DNA from: Paroedura picta
Lineage: Eukaryota; Chordata; Lepidosauria; Squamata; Gekkonidae
Reading direction: 5' to 3'
Assembly: GCF_049243985.1 (NCBI RefSeq)
Contig: NC_135382.1
Coordinates: 25,341,490-25,405,489, forward strand
DNA: 64,000 nucleotides
The notes beneath the pieces were generated by a model that was given only the letters and a program-made list of their open reading frames with translations, ran no database searches and was not told the DNA's origin. Each line of letters opens with the position of its first letter. The first letter of the stretch is position 1. The position numbers were made by a program, and so were the translations under genes. This document shows, piece by piece, positions 12,029 to 22,876 of the stretch.

Positions 12029-12239
12029 GTAAAGGTGACCAGATTGTTCCACTTTTGGAGGGACATCTGGGGACACCTGGCAAATTGTACCTAAGTTGAA
12101 ATTTTAAAAATATATATTACAATACTATTTTTGCGTTCTATGAAATTTTTTGTTGTTCCATTTAGACCAAATTTAATCAACAACCCCCCCCCCCGGTCAA
12201 TGGTGTCCCGTTTTACCAATGTTAAAATCTGGTCACCTT
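12029..12239 (+). mobile_element. DNA transposon with GGTGACCAGAT inverted ends
   Basis: AAGGTGACCAGAT at 12032-12044 is matched by ATCTGGTCACCTT at 12228-12240. Short, AT-rich, no coding capacity. It lies in the stretch between exons 3a and 3b of C16orf46. Superfamily not assigned. Confidence 0.55.
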
Positions 12240-13011
12240 ATTCTACAGCTTAGCTGGAATGTGTGATTAAAACAAAATCTTGATTCCACTGAACTTTCCA
12301 TAACAATATTTTAACAGATGTAGGGAAAAAAGAAAATGGGGCATGTGCCACAAAGAAGGGAGATACAATTATTCCTTATTCAGCATCCGGCACTGAGAAA
12401 GTGTGACTCTTACGTGCCATCAAGTTGCTTCCTGCTGTACACACAAAGCCTTGCTTTATGTCATAACCATCAACACAAACCCAAGGAGTATAAAACTCAC
12501 TGGCTAATAGTTCTCCTTCCTCCCCCCCCCCCCAAAAAAAAACAACAACTACAAGAAAGTTCTAGGCATCTTTCTTTAATAGCAGCTTTCTATGCAAAAT
12601 TGGCAAATATTTACTTGTAAACTGAAGGGAGTGTAAAGAACAGTTTGATATGCTGTGATTGGGCCCATTGCTTGCAGGAGAAAATGTACTCTGGTAGCAC
12701 AATTTCGTAGTGCTGACTTAAAACAGATTTTTTGATGCTCATTCCTGTAACTAAGATGCTGGTACTGGGTACATAGGCAACCATAGCAGCAAAAGCTAGG
12801 TTCAACATTTAAGTCCAGTAGTTAATTCAGAATTTGTAAACTCAAAGCCGAATGGAATGGGAAAGTTTCCTTCACCTGAAAAGGCTGGGAAAGGATCTGG
12901 CCAAAATTCAAAACCACTATTGATTAGAAAACTTGACTAATGTTCATTGCTTTAAATGCTGCTTGCTACAAAATTCTCCGTTTTATATGCAACGTGACTT
13001 TATTTTTCCAG

Positions 13012-13788
13012 GAACATGGCTGGGGGAGAGCTACTCCTTTCGCGTGCTGCAAGAACCAACTAAAGTCCAAGAACCCAAGAATAAGCAAAACGGTCTTTAA
13101 TGTACCTCACACAAGCAAGGATCCAGCTTCTGTGGGAAATTTGACTTGGATAACACCACCTAAGAGAGATCAGACAAACACATACCGTAAGTTTACTGAA
13201 GGAGAAATTGTCTCAAGCTGCAAGAAGTTAGAAACCCCCCACGTTAAGCCTTACAACTCCATTCCAGTATTGACTACCCACCCTAAGGGAGAAAGAATGA
13301 ATGGCAAACTGGACAGCGTTCAGGCATTCCTTGGTGAAAAGAAGACCTTTCCAACAAAGGGATACGAGATCAAGTGCTCACAAGAACTCGCAAAATCTGC
13401 AGTCCTAAAATGTCCCAAGATCCACTTGCCCAGAATAGTCCACACTAACCCACCCAAGAATTTTAACTATCCAACCTTAAGTGCATTGCTGGTCTTGAAA
13501 CTGGATGGAAAAGGACTCTTCAACTTCCATCTGGAACCCCCTTCAAAGAAGAATGAAACGATTACAGTGAAAAGCCCTGAGAAAGGGGGCAGCACTTCAG
13601 CTGAAACTTCTCTCCACAGCCAACAGATTAAGAAAAGAAAGCAAAACAAAAGAAACATTGGTGTGATGAATAATATAGCAACAAAGCAAATTAAAAATAA
13701 TGTACCACCCTTCCACGCGTCAGTGCTCAGAGATTCTTCGTCTTGCCCTCCTCACCATCTGGCGCACACTTTTCCCTGCACGGCATAA
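13012..13788 (+). CDS. C16orf46: C16orf46 alternative terminal exon 3b (duplicated exon)
   Basis: Open for 258 codons to a TAA at 13788, behind the acceptor TTATTTTTCCAG ending at 13011. The acceptor phase is 0, the same as exon 3a, so exon 2 can splice to either. The first residues EHGWGRATPFA align with VQGWSKTAPFA of exon 3a and VQGWGRTSPAA of human. Later blocks also align in order: FLGEKKTFPTKGYE with QAEKKTVPIREY; SAVLKC with IDILKC; ALLVL..PPSKKNE with MVLPPL..PSPKKSK. The PSLTVSRV tail is missing and the C terminus is basic (KKRKQNKRN). The spliced protein would be 328 aa. It is a diverged copy of exon 3a; whether it is used as an alternative last exon, or is a young relic, cannot be told from DNA alone. 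No RNA-level evidence here. Confidence 0.65.
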   Translation, partial: EHGWGRATPFACCKNQLKSKNPRISKTVFNVPHTSKDPASVGNLTWITPPKRDQTNTYRKFTEGEIVSSCKKLETPHVKPYNSIPVLTTHPKGERMNGKLDSVQAFLGEKKTFPTKGYEIKCSQELAKSAVLKCPKIHLPRIVHTNPPKNFNYPTLSALLVLKLDGKGLFNFHLEPPSKKNETITVKSPEKGGSTSAETSLHSQQIKKRKQNKRNIGVMNNIATKQIKNNVPPFHASVLRDSSSCPPHHLAHTFPCTA

Positions 13789-16700
13789 TTTTACATTTAG
13801 AGTTATATTCAACATTGCTAGTATAAGTTCAAAGGGGTATGGAAACTTATGTGTTTGCATGATTCTGCTCAAATAAGCATAACGGCATTAAGAGCAGGGC
13901 TACAAGCCTTAACCTGTGGGTTAATCATCTGAAACTTTAACTGAGGAGAACACTTAACTTCATCCTTCTGCATTCTTACTCTTTGAGGCTATTTTAGTTC
14001 TTCTGTTACTATAATTAAGAGGGGGGTCGGATCATTAAAAATGATTAATGATGGCCATTGCTTTTAATAATGGCTGGGAGCTAAAATACTCTGGGCAGTA
14101 TACTGCTCATGTATGAAAACTGTTCAGTTCTCCTAGCAGCAAGTTCCCACATCTACAAAACATCATGAATGTTGGGGAACCCATGGGGGATATACAGAAA
14201 CAGCCCCTATGCACACATGGTGGGAACAGGTGAGTTGGATCCGATATAAATTTTTCCACTTGCTCTAGAGCTTTTCTGGAAACACTAGAAAAATAATGTG
14301 GTAGCTACTTGGCTATGTCAAACTTATTGTATCCCTATGTGCATTTCTTCTTGCATAAGATGTTGTGCAAACAATTTCTGGGTATTTATAGGTAGAGAGG
14401 AAGCATAGGGGTCGCACAGGATCTTGTGCAAGTAGCACTGTATGGAATCTTTTTGTTTTTGGCTTACACATTGCTGGGACCAAATTTTTTTGTATGCAAT
14501 CTTAAAACAGTTGCATCTTTCCAAACCCAATGATGCTGATGGGTGTGATTGCTTAAAGTTGCGCTGTATGTTCGCTATAGTATTCTTTTGGTCCCTCTGA
14601 ACTGAGGCTTGGGTGATACATAAATGTTTTTACATGTAATTATTTAAATGCTAAAGATTAATCAACCTAAAGGCCTTAACTTGTTGACAGTCTTGATTAG
14701 TAACCCCATCTCCCCAGGATTTTGAAAGATCTATATGCTACAGGAGAAACTGAGCAACTTTTAGGTGGTTTCTATATTCAGCAAGCGGTTTTCCAGATAA
14801 TGTACAACTAGTATCTAATTAAGTCTCCAGCTAATATCTTAGCCATGGATTCTTTGGGTTTGGTGTGACAGTATCAAGAAATCATCTGTGACTGGACTGT
14901 AGTCATATAGTCTTACCAGACTTAAAAGCAGTCCATATATTGGATCCCCTATATATATTTATATATTTGGTTCTACTTATCTATTTTATAACTGATTGAT
15001 ATTAATCTGTACTTTTGTAATTTTTATTGGATTGTTTGGTCCATGACCATGAAACAGATGCAGTCCTGCTAACCTTATGTGCCCGTTAGTCAAACTGTGA
15101 CTTTGGCAAAGTTAACAAATGCGTATGAGTAAACACCTGACATTTCATATGAAAAAATAAATTCTGTGGTTCTGGCTGCTGTCCTACGACACCATTCCAC
15201 CCTGTTTCTGAATTTCAGAAGAAAATAATCAGCCACCTGGAGATTGTTCAAAATGTTTATAAACAATGTACTCAAACTCAAATACCATTCTCTGGAATAC
15301 CTTTATGCAAATATCGTACGTGGCATGTGCATAAACTGTCTAGCAATAAGTAGAGAAGCCCTGCATTTTTAGAAGTAGAATAGTTGAATTTCCTTGCTTT
15401 ACCTTTAAATCAAGGGAATAGCCATGCAGACCCTTAATTTCTTTATAAATGAAAGGGAATGCTAGGATGGGCACACACATCATGCTCCAAAATTTATGAG
15501 CCATTTGTTGCCTTGCTTTAAACTGAAAGTGATAAAATGGCACAATTTTATACCAATTAGTTATGGTGGCGATGTATCCATTCAATTAAGAGTATAATTC
15601 TTTGGGTTAAATCCAATGTTGCAGTCTTCAGGGTGTTATGATGGCTTCCTGTGCAGGTGCTTCACCATGTAAAAGTAGGGTATTCACCTTTTTAAAAGTA
15701 GGATACTTATAATTCAAATATGAGAACAAATGGCAGAGAGAGCACAAGGGGGAAAAATGCATTTAATGCAGCACAAGGCTAACCACGACAAAGAATCACT
15801 GCACATTCAAGGGAGAAAGACCTTTATTTGTTAGTCTTTGTGCTTACATTTCAACTCATACATGTGGGGCCTCATCCTGAAGAGTTTCATTCGTTTCTTC
15901 CTTCAGGACAAGAAATGATTTAAAGCTCACAGTATTTGAAACTTGTGCATGCAGTTGTCTATGCAAGCATCTATGGCTTTGCCACTTTGTTGGCCAAAAG
16001 CATGGGACAGAGGGTAACCGAAAGGTGGGCTCTCGGTGTTTACTTACACTAAGATCACTAAACTTGTCACTGTGTGCATGCGCGGCTCTAAAGATGGCAT
16101 TTCACGTCACTTAGCTGTTCGCTAGCATGCATGTATCCAAGAAGTGACAAGGTTATTCCTCGTTTTCTAAAAGCAAAGCAGGCACTCTGGAAATGAGAAA
16201 AGCAGCCTTTTCATGCTCACAGTTTTGGCAGAGAGGAGGTAGCAGCGAAAACAAGAATGAAATACTGCATTTCATGAGCATCTATCCAAGACTCACACCT
16301 GCAATTGTATTTTTCTCTGGCTTCCCTTACCTTTACTGGTCTACTCTCCCGCCCGCCCCCCTTTCATCTGCATAATAAAATAAATTTGTTCTCCAGAAGC
16401 AGGATAGTGATCAGAACAATGCTCCTGTTGTTTGCAATTTTCTTGCAGGAGCTGCTCTTGGCCTACATGCACACATCACTGCATATGGTGCTGCAATAAT
16501 AATTTGCAACTGCATTTTTCTTGGGGGGCAGGAGGTATAAACAGCAAGACAACCTGGGAAGCGAATGATTGCTATAGCGCAATAACAGCACAGTATACGT
16601 TGATGCAGCCTACCCAAGTGCAGGATTAAGGTACAGGACATGTTAACAACATACTCAAGAGTAGCAAGAGCAATGTTACTCTGCTCTTGCATCATTGGCA

Positions 16701-17902
16701 TTCCAGTGGACAGGCGTCAGAAGGGCCTATCAGTTTCCAGCCCGAGTTGTAGGTAACTGGCACCGGAGGTACGGGGCCAACTAAACTTGTTTAATGAGGC
16801 TTCTTGCTCAGTGAGGTGGTAATGATGATGGTCTGAAAGCAGGCAGCTTGTCCCATCCAATCCCCTTTATTGCAGACTCATGCACTGCTTTTGCCCAAGC
16901 CCCTCCCCACGAACCCTAGCAAAGGCTTTAGAGACGGCAGGTTTGATCCAGGCCCATGTTCGGGGCTGAAATTGGAACTGAGAGTTCACAGGATTGCTTC
17001 TCTTGATAAAACAAGTATGCTAGGAGATTCAGATTGCATGCTAAGGCTTGTTGTTGTGCCGAGGAACACTGTTAAACAAACCTCCATGTGCTTTCAGACA
17101 TGGTACAACCCAATCATGGATTCCTATACAACAACCATCTGCTTTCTTAAGTGGGAAGCAAGATTTTTTGAATTCTCAGGTAACTCCCAGTTTTAGCTGG
17201 TTTATACCACGCTAACGACAAAAAGTTGTCTTTATTTTTTTACGCAAATGAGCAGCAACATCCTGCTCATGATGCTACATATTCTGGTCAACAGGCAGTT
17301 AATGGCTTCCGTTCATAACCTTGTAAGTTGATTTATAGAAAGATATCCTTCTAGTTGGCTAAAGAAGTAATCACTGTTGGCTAAAGAAGTAATCTGACTG
17401 CCCTCTCCACTCGTCATTCAGTTTTTATTTTCACCTACTCACCAGCAGTTGCCACCAAGGTACAAGGTTTTCAGGACACATTGGTATGCTGGTCTGCAAT
17501 CTCCACTTTAAAATGCCTGAGACATGCATATGAGATTGGGGCAGGGGGAGAGAAACAGTTAAATTCCTCTACCTGCTAAAGGGATTTGTTCCTTGCAGGG
17601 CTGAACTACCACGACGGACATACATACGTGTGGGGGGGACTAATTTAAACCATGGTCTCTGCAGCAAACAAAGTGACGGATGAAAACATACAATCGCTTA
17701 GGACTTGCGTCAGGGTCAGTTAAAAGGTAAGAGAACTGCATGAATCCAGATGTACAGGCTAAATTGTTGTGGCCCACAAGACAAGGTTGGTCCTGTACAC
17801 TGGAACAGAACCCCATCAACAAGGGTGAGAGATAACGGCTTTTTCTTTCTCCAAATCAAGGAACCAGGACTACAGTCACAAGCAACCAGTGCATCTATTG
17901 TG
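13789..17902. other. Convergent intergenic region, no gene
   Basis: Flanked by C16orf46 exon 3b and the ATMIN 3' UTR. AATAAA at 15156-15161 (+) could end the 3b transcript. No conserved frame was seen. Confidence 0.4.
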
Positions 17903-17910
17903 GTCTAGAG

Positions 17911-18040
17911 CAGGGGCAGTCAACCTGTGGTCCTCCAGATGGCCTATAATTCCCATGAGCCCCTGCCAGCATTTGGGGGCAGGGGCTAATGGGAATTGTA
18001 GGCCATGAACCTCTGGAGGACCACAGGTTGACTACCCCGG
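17911..18040. mobile_element. Palindromic hAT MITE, copy 1
   Basis: Starts CAGGGGCAGTCAACCTGTGG and ends in the near-inverse, so the whole element is almost a hairpin. Flanked by 8-bp duplications GTCTAGAG/TTCTAGAG with one mismatch, the nTCTAGAn pattern of Ac-type hATs. Confidence 0.85.
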
Positions 18041-20010
18041 TTCTAGAGTCTTCATAGCTTCATATTAAAAACATTTTTCAGGCATATACAACATATCTTC
18101 AGGAATATGTCTACATGAGACTAGTTTCTGTCTACAAAGATATAATGCACATGATGCGTTTAATGAAAAGTTTACTGTTTTCAGTGCTGTAAAGTTATTC
18201 TATATCCAATTATGAGGCCAGTCGTGTCATAATAGTGTCAGATTGTTCTGCTTTTGGCATTTTTTAACCCTTCAGCTGGCCAAACTGCCGACAACAGTAG
18301 AATCGTCGTTTCCACGCCCTTCCACCACTGTTAAGGCAGCACCGTGCGCTGCAGTTAAGCAGCTCTTTGGTGTCCAGTAGATTCGTCGTTTTGCTTACAA
18401 ATAAACAAAGGTGCCAAGACCTTTAAATTTCATATATACTCCAAGTAGCACATTTTTATGTGCTATTTTATGCTGTTAACACAGTTAAATAATCAGGACC
18501 AATAGCCATCCTAGACCTAATCCTGCATTTGGCCCTCGTGCAGGATCAATAGGACCAAAGCACAGGACTAGGGATAAGCATTTTTCTACAGACATGGAGA
18601 ACCCCCAGATAAAATTAATATTTTAAGAAAAATACTGAGATCTCGCACAGCAGAATAAGTGGAGGTGAGGAGGAAGCAGAGCCAATGTGTAAGTCAGCTG
18701 GCCAGTTAATTGAGAAGGATAAATAGTGGCCCCCCTCCCCCATTGCAGGAGGATGGGAATGAGAGTTACTGCAGCTACCACCACCCAACTGTGAGCAAAC
18801 AGGAGAGGAGAAAAGGAGCAACAGCTGCTATGCAACCCCCCCCCCCCAACACAGCAGCTATGTGAGTCTGGTAGGTGGACAGAACACCTGGGAGCCGATA
18901 CAGGAAGCAAGTAAATGAACAGGTTCTGTTGTAACCAGGATTACTTCTTCCCAGTTTCTTGCAGGTTCCTGCTTCTTCCATATATTTAAATTCATTCCAT
19001 GTTAACCATTCCTGGAAAAACACCATGGATTCAAAAATCCTCTAAAGCTATTGTATTTCAACATCAGGTAGGTTTTATATGAAACACAGAGACAATACCC
19101 CACTCCAGTGGGATTGGAGTATATTGCAACAGGTCGCTAAAGCCTGGCCTAGAAGGAATAAAACTTGACTGTACCACTGCTGGATGCACATGCTGGCTTT
19201 GATTACTCTCTCCTAGAAAGTAACAAATAATTCAACAAGGAAGGTAATAGCCCATTAATTGGGCTTTGCAAGTTATATACGCAGAAATATAAATTTTAAG
19301 TTTGCACTGGTCTAGTCTAGTTTGTTGTCTCAGAATTCTAGTGCTATATCTTGCTACATGTGTAGATCAGACCTAAATGTATATAATTGAAGCTCAGGAC
19401 CTCCTTGCCTCTGTCCATGAATGCACACCTCAAGACTGCTAAATGGCCTTCAGTCATAAACTGTGTTCAAATACACCACTAATGACATTGCCCCATTACT
19501 ACCTATTACCATTTAGCTCCACAAACTGAAAAGCTACATCAACCAAAGATTCCTGGAGTAAAACTGTGCCTTGACAAAAGAAAGAAAAAGAGAAAGAGAG
19601 AGAATGCTACTCAAACAGAAGTAACTCTGCAATGTGATGTCACTAAGTACCCACTCCAGAAGCCTTAAGGGAAGTTTGGGCATCAGATATACAGTCCTTC
19701 TACTGAAGCTCTGAACGCAACTACAGTATCTTCTGCAGATTGTCATCAATTAAAAAGGCAACTGCAGAACAAAAATAGACATGCTGAGCAGCTGCTACCA
19801 CAGACTTTGTTAGAAATTTTTAAAAGAGGGGGGGGGGGAGGAGTAATTGTTTGGGAAGTGCAGGGTTGGCAAACCCATACCAACAGCTTGAGCCAAAATA
19901 ACTCAGCTTTTTGATTTTGGAAACCATAGGAGCAAATTTAGACCATTTATTTACTACAATTGAGTATCAAGCAGCCACTGGGATCATTTTTAAGGGCAGA
20001 GGCTTTACAC
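18041..20010. other. Probable ATMIN 3' flank, no gene
   Basis: Unique AT-rich DNA with a C-run at 18836-18847, a GA-rich patch at 19577-19605 and a G-run near 19829. No conserved frame. Confidence 0.4.
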
Positions 20011-20116
20011 CAGGGGTAGTCAAACCGGCCCTCCAGATGTCCATGGATTACAATTCCATTTCTCATGGGAATTGTAGTCCATGGACATCTGGAGAGCCGC
20101 AGTTTGACTACCCCTG
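20011..20116. mobile_element. Palindromic hAT MITE, copy 2
   Basis: CAGGGGTAGTCAAACCGG..GTTTGACTACCCCTG, flanked by a perfect 8-bp duplication CTTTACAC. The shortest copy (106 bp), with a shortened loop. Probably in the ATMIN 3' UTR. Confidence 0.9.
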
Positions 20117-20189
20117 CTTTACACAGTTCTCAGCTATATTAACCTGGTAGGAAAGCTATTTAGTGAACTTGCTCCAAGCTAGCAACACC

Positions 20190-20195
20190 TTTATT
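20190..20195 (-). terminator. Candidate ATMIN poly(A) signal
   Basis: AATAAA on the minus strand about 860 nt past the stop, followed by a GT-rich stretch. Other minus-strand AATAAA occur near 16866 and 15833, so the 3' UTR end is open. Confidence 0.25.
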
Positions 20196-21054
20196 GTTCG
20201 AGTTATTTTGTCTTATGACTGAGGCTCTAAAGTAACTGCTGGACAGCAGTCTTTAGGGTACAGATTCTTGTTTTAGAGCCTGTGGGGGCTCAAGTATGTG
20301 GTATCCGGCAAGAATGCTCAGATGGGTTCCTCCCCCTTCTGTCTAGGTTACTTAAGCAACGGCGTGACAGAATACTCGGCACTACGGCAACTTTGAAATT
20401 CCACCGGTCTCCCACACAGTCACGAGGAGGAAGGCCGGGCTTGAGCTACACAAGCTTATTATAAGCCAGAAAATAACGCTGGCTGCACTTTCAAGAATGC
20501 ACCCAACGTGCCACTGCATGCCTGACGGGCCCAGCAATGTGCTCGAGAGTTAATCAGTAGGAACTATAGAGCACTATCACGATGCAATCTTCTAAAACTG
20601 CAAACCGGCCTTGGAAGAAAGGTGGGAAATGCTTTACATGCTCAGGATTTTGGATAGGAGCCCTGAAAAAAAACAAACAAAACAAAAAAAACAACAACTT
20701 GCTTCTGGTCAAAGATTCTATAACTTCAAGTATCAGTTCAAAGGACATGACTGAAGGCTATGGATTCGGAAACTGAAATACCATCCCCGCACCCTTAGCT
20801 TAGCAGAGGCAGCACCCGTAGACCACCCGTTCCGAAGTGCTCAGGCGTAAACGGATATATCATAGTGAAAATATGCAAACAGGATCACATGAGTTAGACA
20901 CACACACAACACCTAAAGTCCCCCGTACGATGAAAAGGCTTGTAAACCAACCCCCGCGTCGTCCGTTCTGTTCAGTGCAGCCGACGTCATTGTCGGCTTC
21001 TCCTTCCCGAGCAAGCTAAACCCTCAACCAATGCAGTTTTCATAAAAACTGCAG

Positions 21055-22876
21055 TCAGTGGCCAGTCTTCTCTGAATCCTGAAACAAAGAGCACAGTTTT
21101 GCACAAGTCTGTGTTTCCACGGAGCTGAACTGTGACTCCATTGTATTCCAGGCCAAGTCAGCCAGCAAGAAGTCATCTATGGCAGTCTGGGTCTCATTGC
21201 TGGTAAGGAACAAGCTACCGAGGGTTTCAAAGCAGCTGTCCATCGTCTGAGTCTCGGCACTGTTCAGCTGCACTCTGCTCTCCGCCACCTGACTTAAGGC
21301 ATTTCTCTCCAGAAGCTGCATTTCTGTCTGAGTCTCCGTGTCCGACGAGTCGGTGCTCATGGAGAAGGTGGACTGCTTCAGGATGCTGCCCAAAGGCAGG
21401 TGGGGGCTGTCTAAGAAGAAGTTTAAGTCTGTTTGAGTTTGAGTGTCAAACATCTCCAGGCCTAAAAAGTTAGGATGGCCTCTGCAGTTGTATGACTGGA
21501 CAGCAAGATCTGAAAATAAGTCTGTCTGGGTTTCAATATCCAAGGATTCCAAGGCTGGCTCAGAGGACAAGTTGCCAAATTCAGCTTCCTCCGTCTGCGT
21601 CTGGATATTGGAGGCAGAAAAGAAATCCTCAATGTCAAAATCTATGGCTGAATTCTGGGTAGGGCCGGAAGGCAGGGGTGGGTCAGCATGAGGGTTAGCA
21701 TCTGCCAGAAGGCTACGGTTATCCAATGACGGCTCTGCGGTGTTACCCGCAAAAATAGTTTCAAGGTCATTCAATAACTCCATGGTCTGGGTCTGGTTGT
21801 CAGTCATAAGTTGCTGCGGGAGCAGATTATTCTGTGTGCCAAAGTTGATCATTGCCTCTGATTTTGTGTCCTGACTCAAGGGCTTGCAGCCTCCTCTTTG
21901 CAGCAGACTCGGATCTAGGCCATTTGCAATCAAGCCACTGCTTGATAGGACCACTGGGGAGGCGTCAAACGAGGAAGCGACGTCAAAAATGTCAGTGCAC
22001 ATCACAGCTTGATCCATTTGTCCTCTTCCGTCGAGCCCTTTCTGTGCCCTGTTGGTTTGAGTCTCTCTAGAAATCCCACACGACTGAAAGCAGGCTTGAG
22101 CGAAAGTATCCGTCTGGGCAGCGATGGACGAGGTCACCTTGGAACCAGGCAACAGAGTCTGTGTTTGAACGCTGATAGGCAGCAGCACTTGTGAACTGAA
22201 CGTCAGGTCTGTTTGGGAGCAAGAGGACACAGAGGAATCGGGAGCCCAAGATGCAGACGGCGCAAAGTTCTGTGAAATATAGGACAGGTCAGTCTGGACA
22301 TTTGTGGAACAGATTCCGTTCTTGTAACATACGGCCTCCAGACCCTGCATTGTATTATTGGGCGCTGCTTTCCCCAAATTGACTTGGATACCTGTGCTGA
22401 CGAGCTCGAAGTCCCCAGAGCTTTTGGGTTTTGAAAGGGGTGATGTGTTCTTAAGTGTAAGTGCTTCAGCCTCCACTGCTGGTAGCACGATGCCTACAGG
22501 CAGAGGCATTAAGTGAACAGTGCTCATAACAGAACCTTTGTCATCAACAGCAATGACCACAGGTTTCACGGAAGAGTCTGGTGCCGATACAAAAATCGGC
22601 AGGTGAGTAAGCTGCATTACAGGAAGTTTAACCAACGCGACTTTGGGCTTCGGGAGAAGCAACTTTGGTGCATTTTTTGGCGGTGAATGTATTTGCTTAG
22701 CAGTATAGGAATGGGCAGAATCTTCTAAAGAGGCTGCCAGTTTAGACTCAGATGTCTCCAAGTCTTCAGTGCTAGTACATCTGCTGACAGTACTGCCAGA
22801 GGCTTCTTTTGCTTTCTCTCCCAGAGCATGATTGGATGTTGCCATCTCCATTTTTCTTTTCTTTCTAGGCGGATCC
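21055..22876 (-). CDS. ATMIN: ATMIN exon 4 (LC8-binding TQT array)
   Basis: A 1822-nt last coding exon, acceptor AACATTTGCAG, 606 complete codons plus stop. It starts DPPRKKRKME, then KLLLPKPKVALVKLPVMQ, then the motif array: VQTDLSY, SQTDLTF, VQTQTLL, AQTDTF, ETQTNRA, NQTQTMEL, IQTQTEE, ETQTDLF, TQTQTDLNF, ETQTEM, ETQTMDS, ETQTAID, ETQTCAK. The extreme C terminus (CSLFQDSEKTGH) differs from human. Confidence 0.97.
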
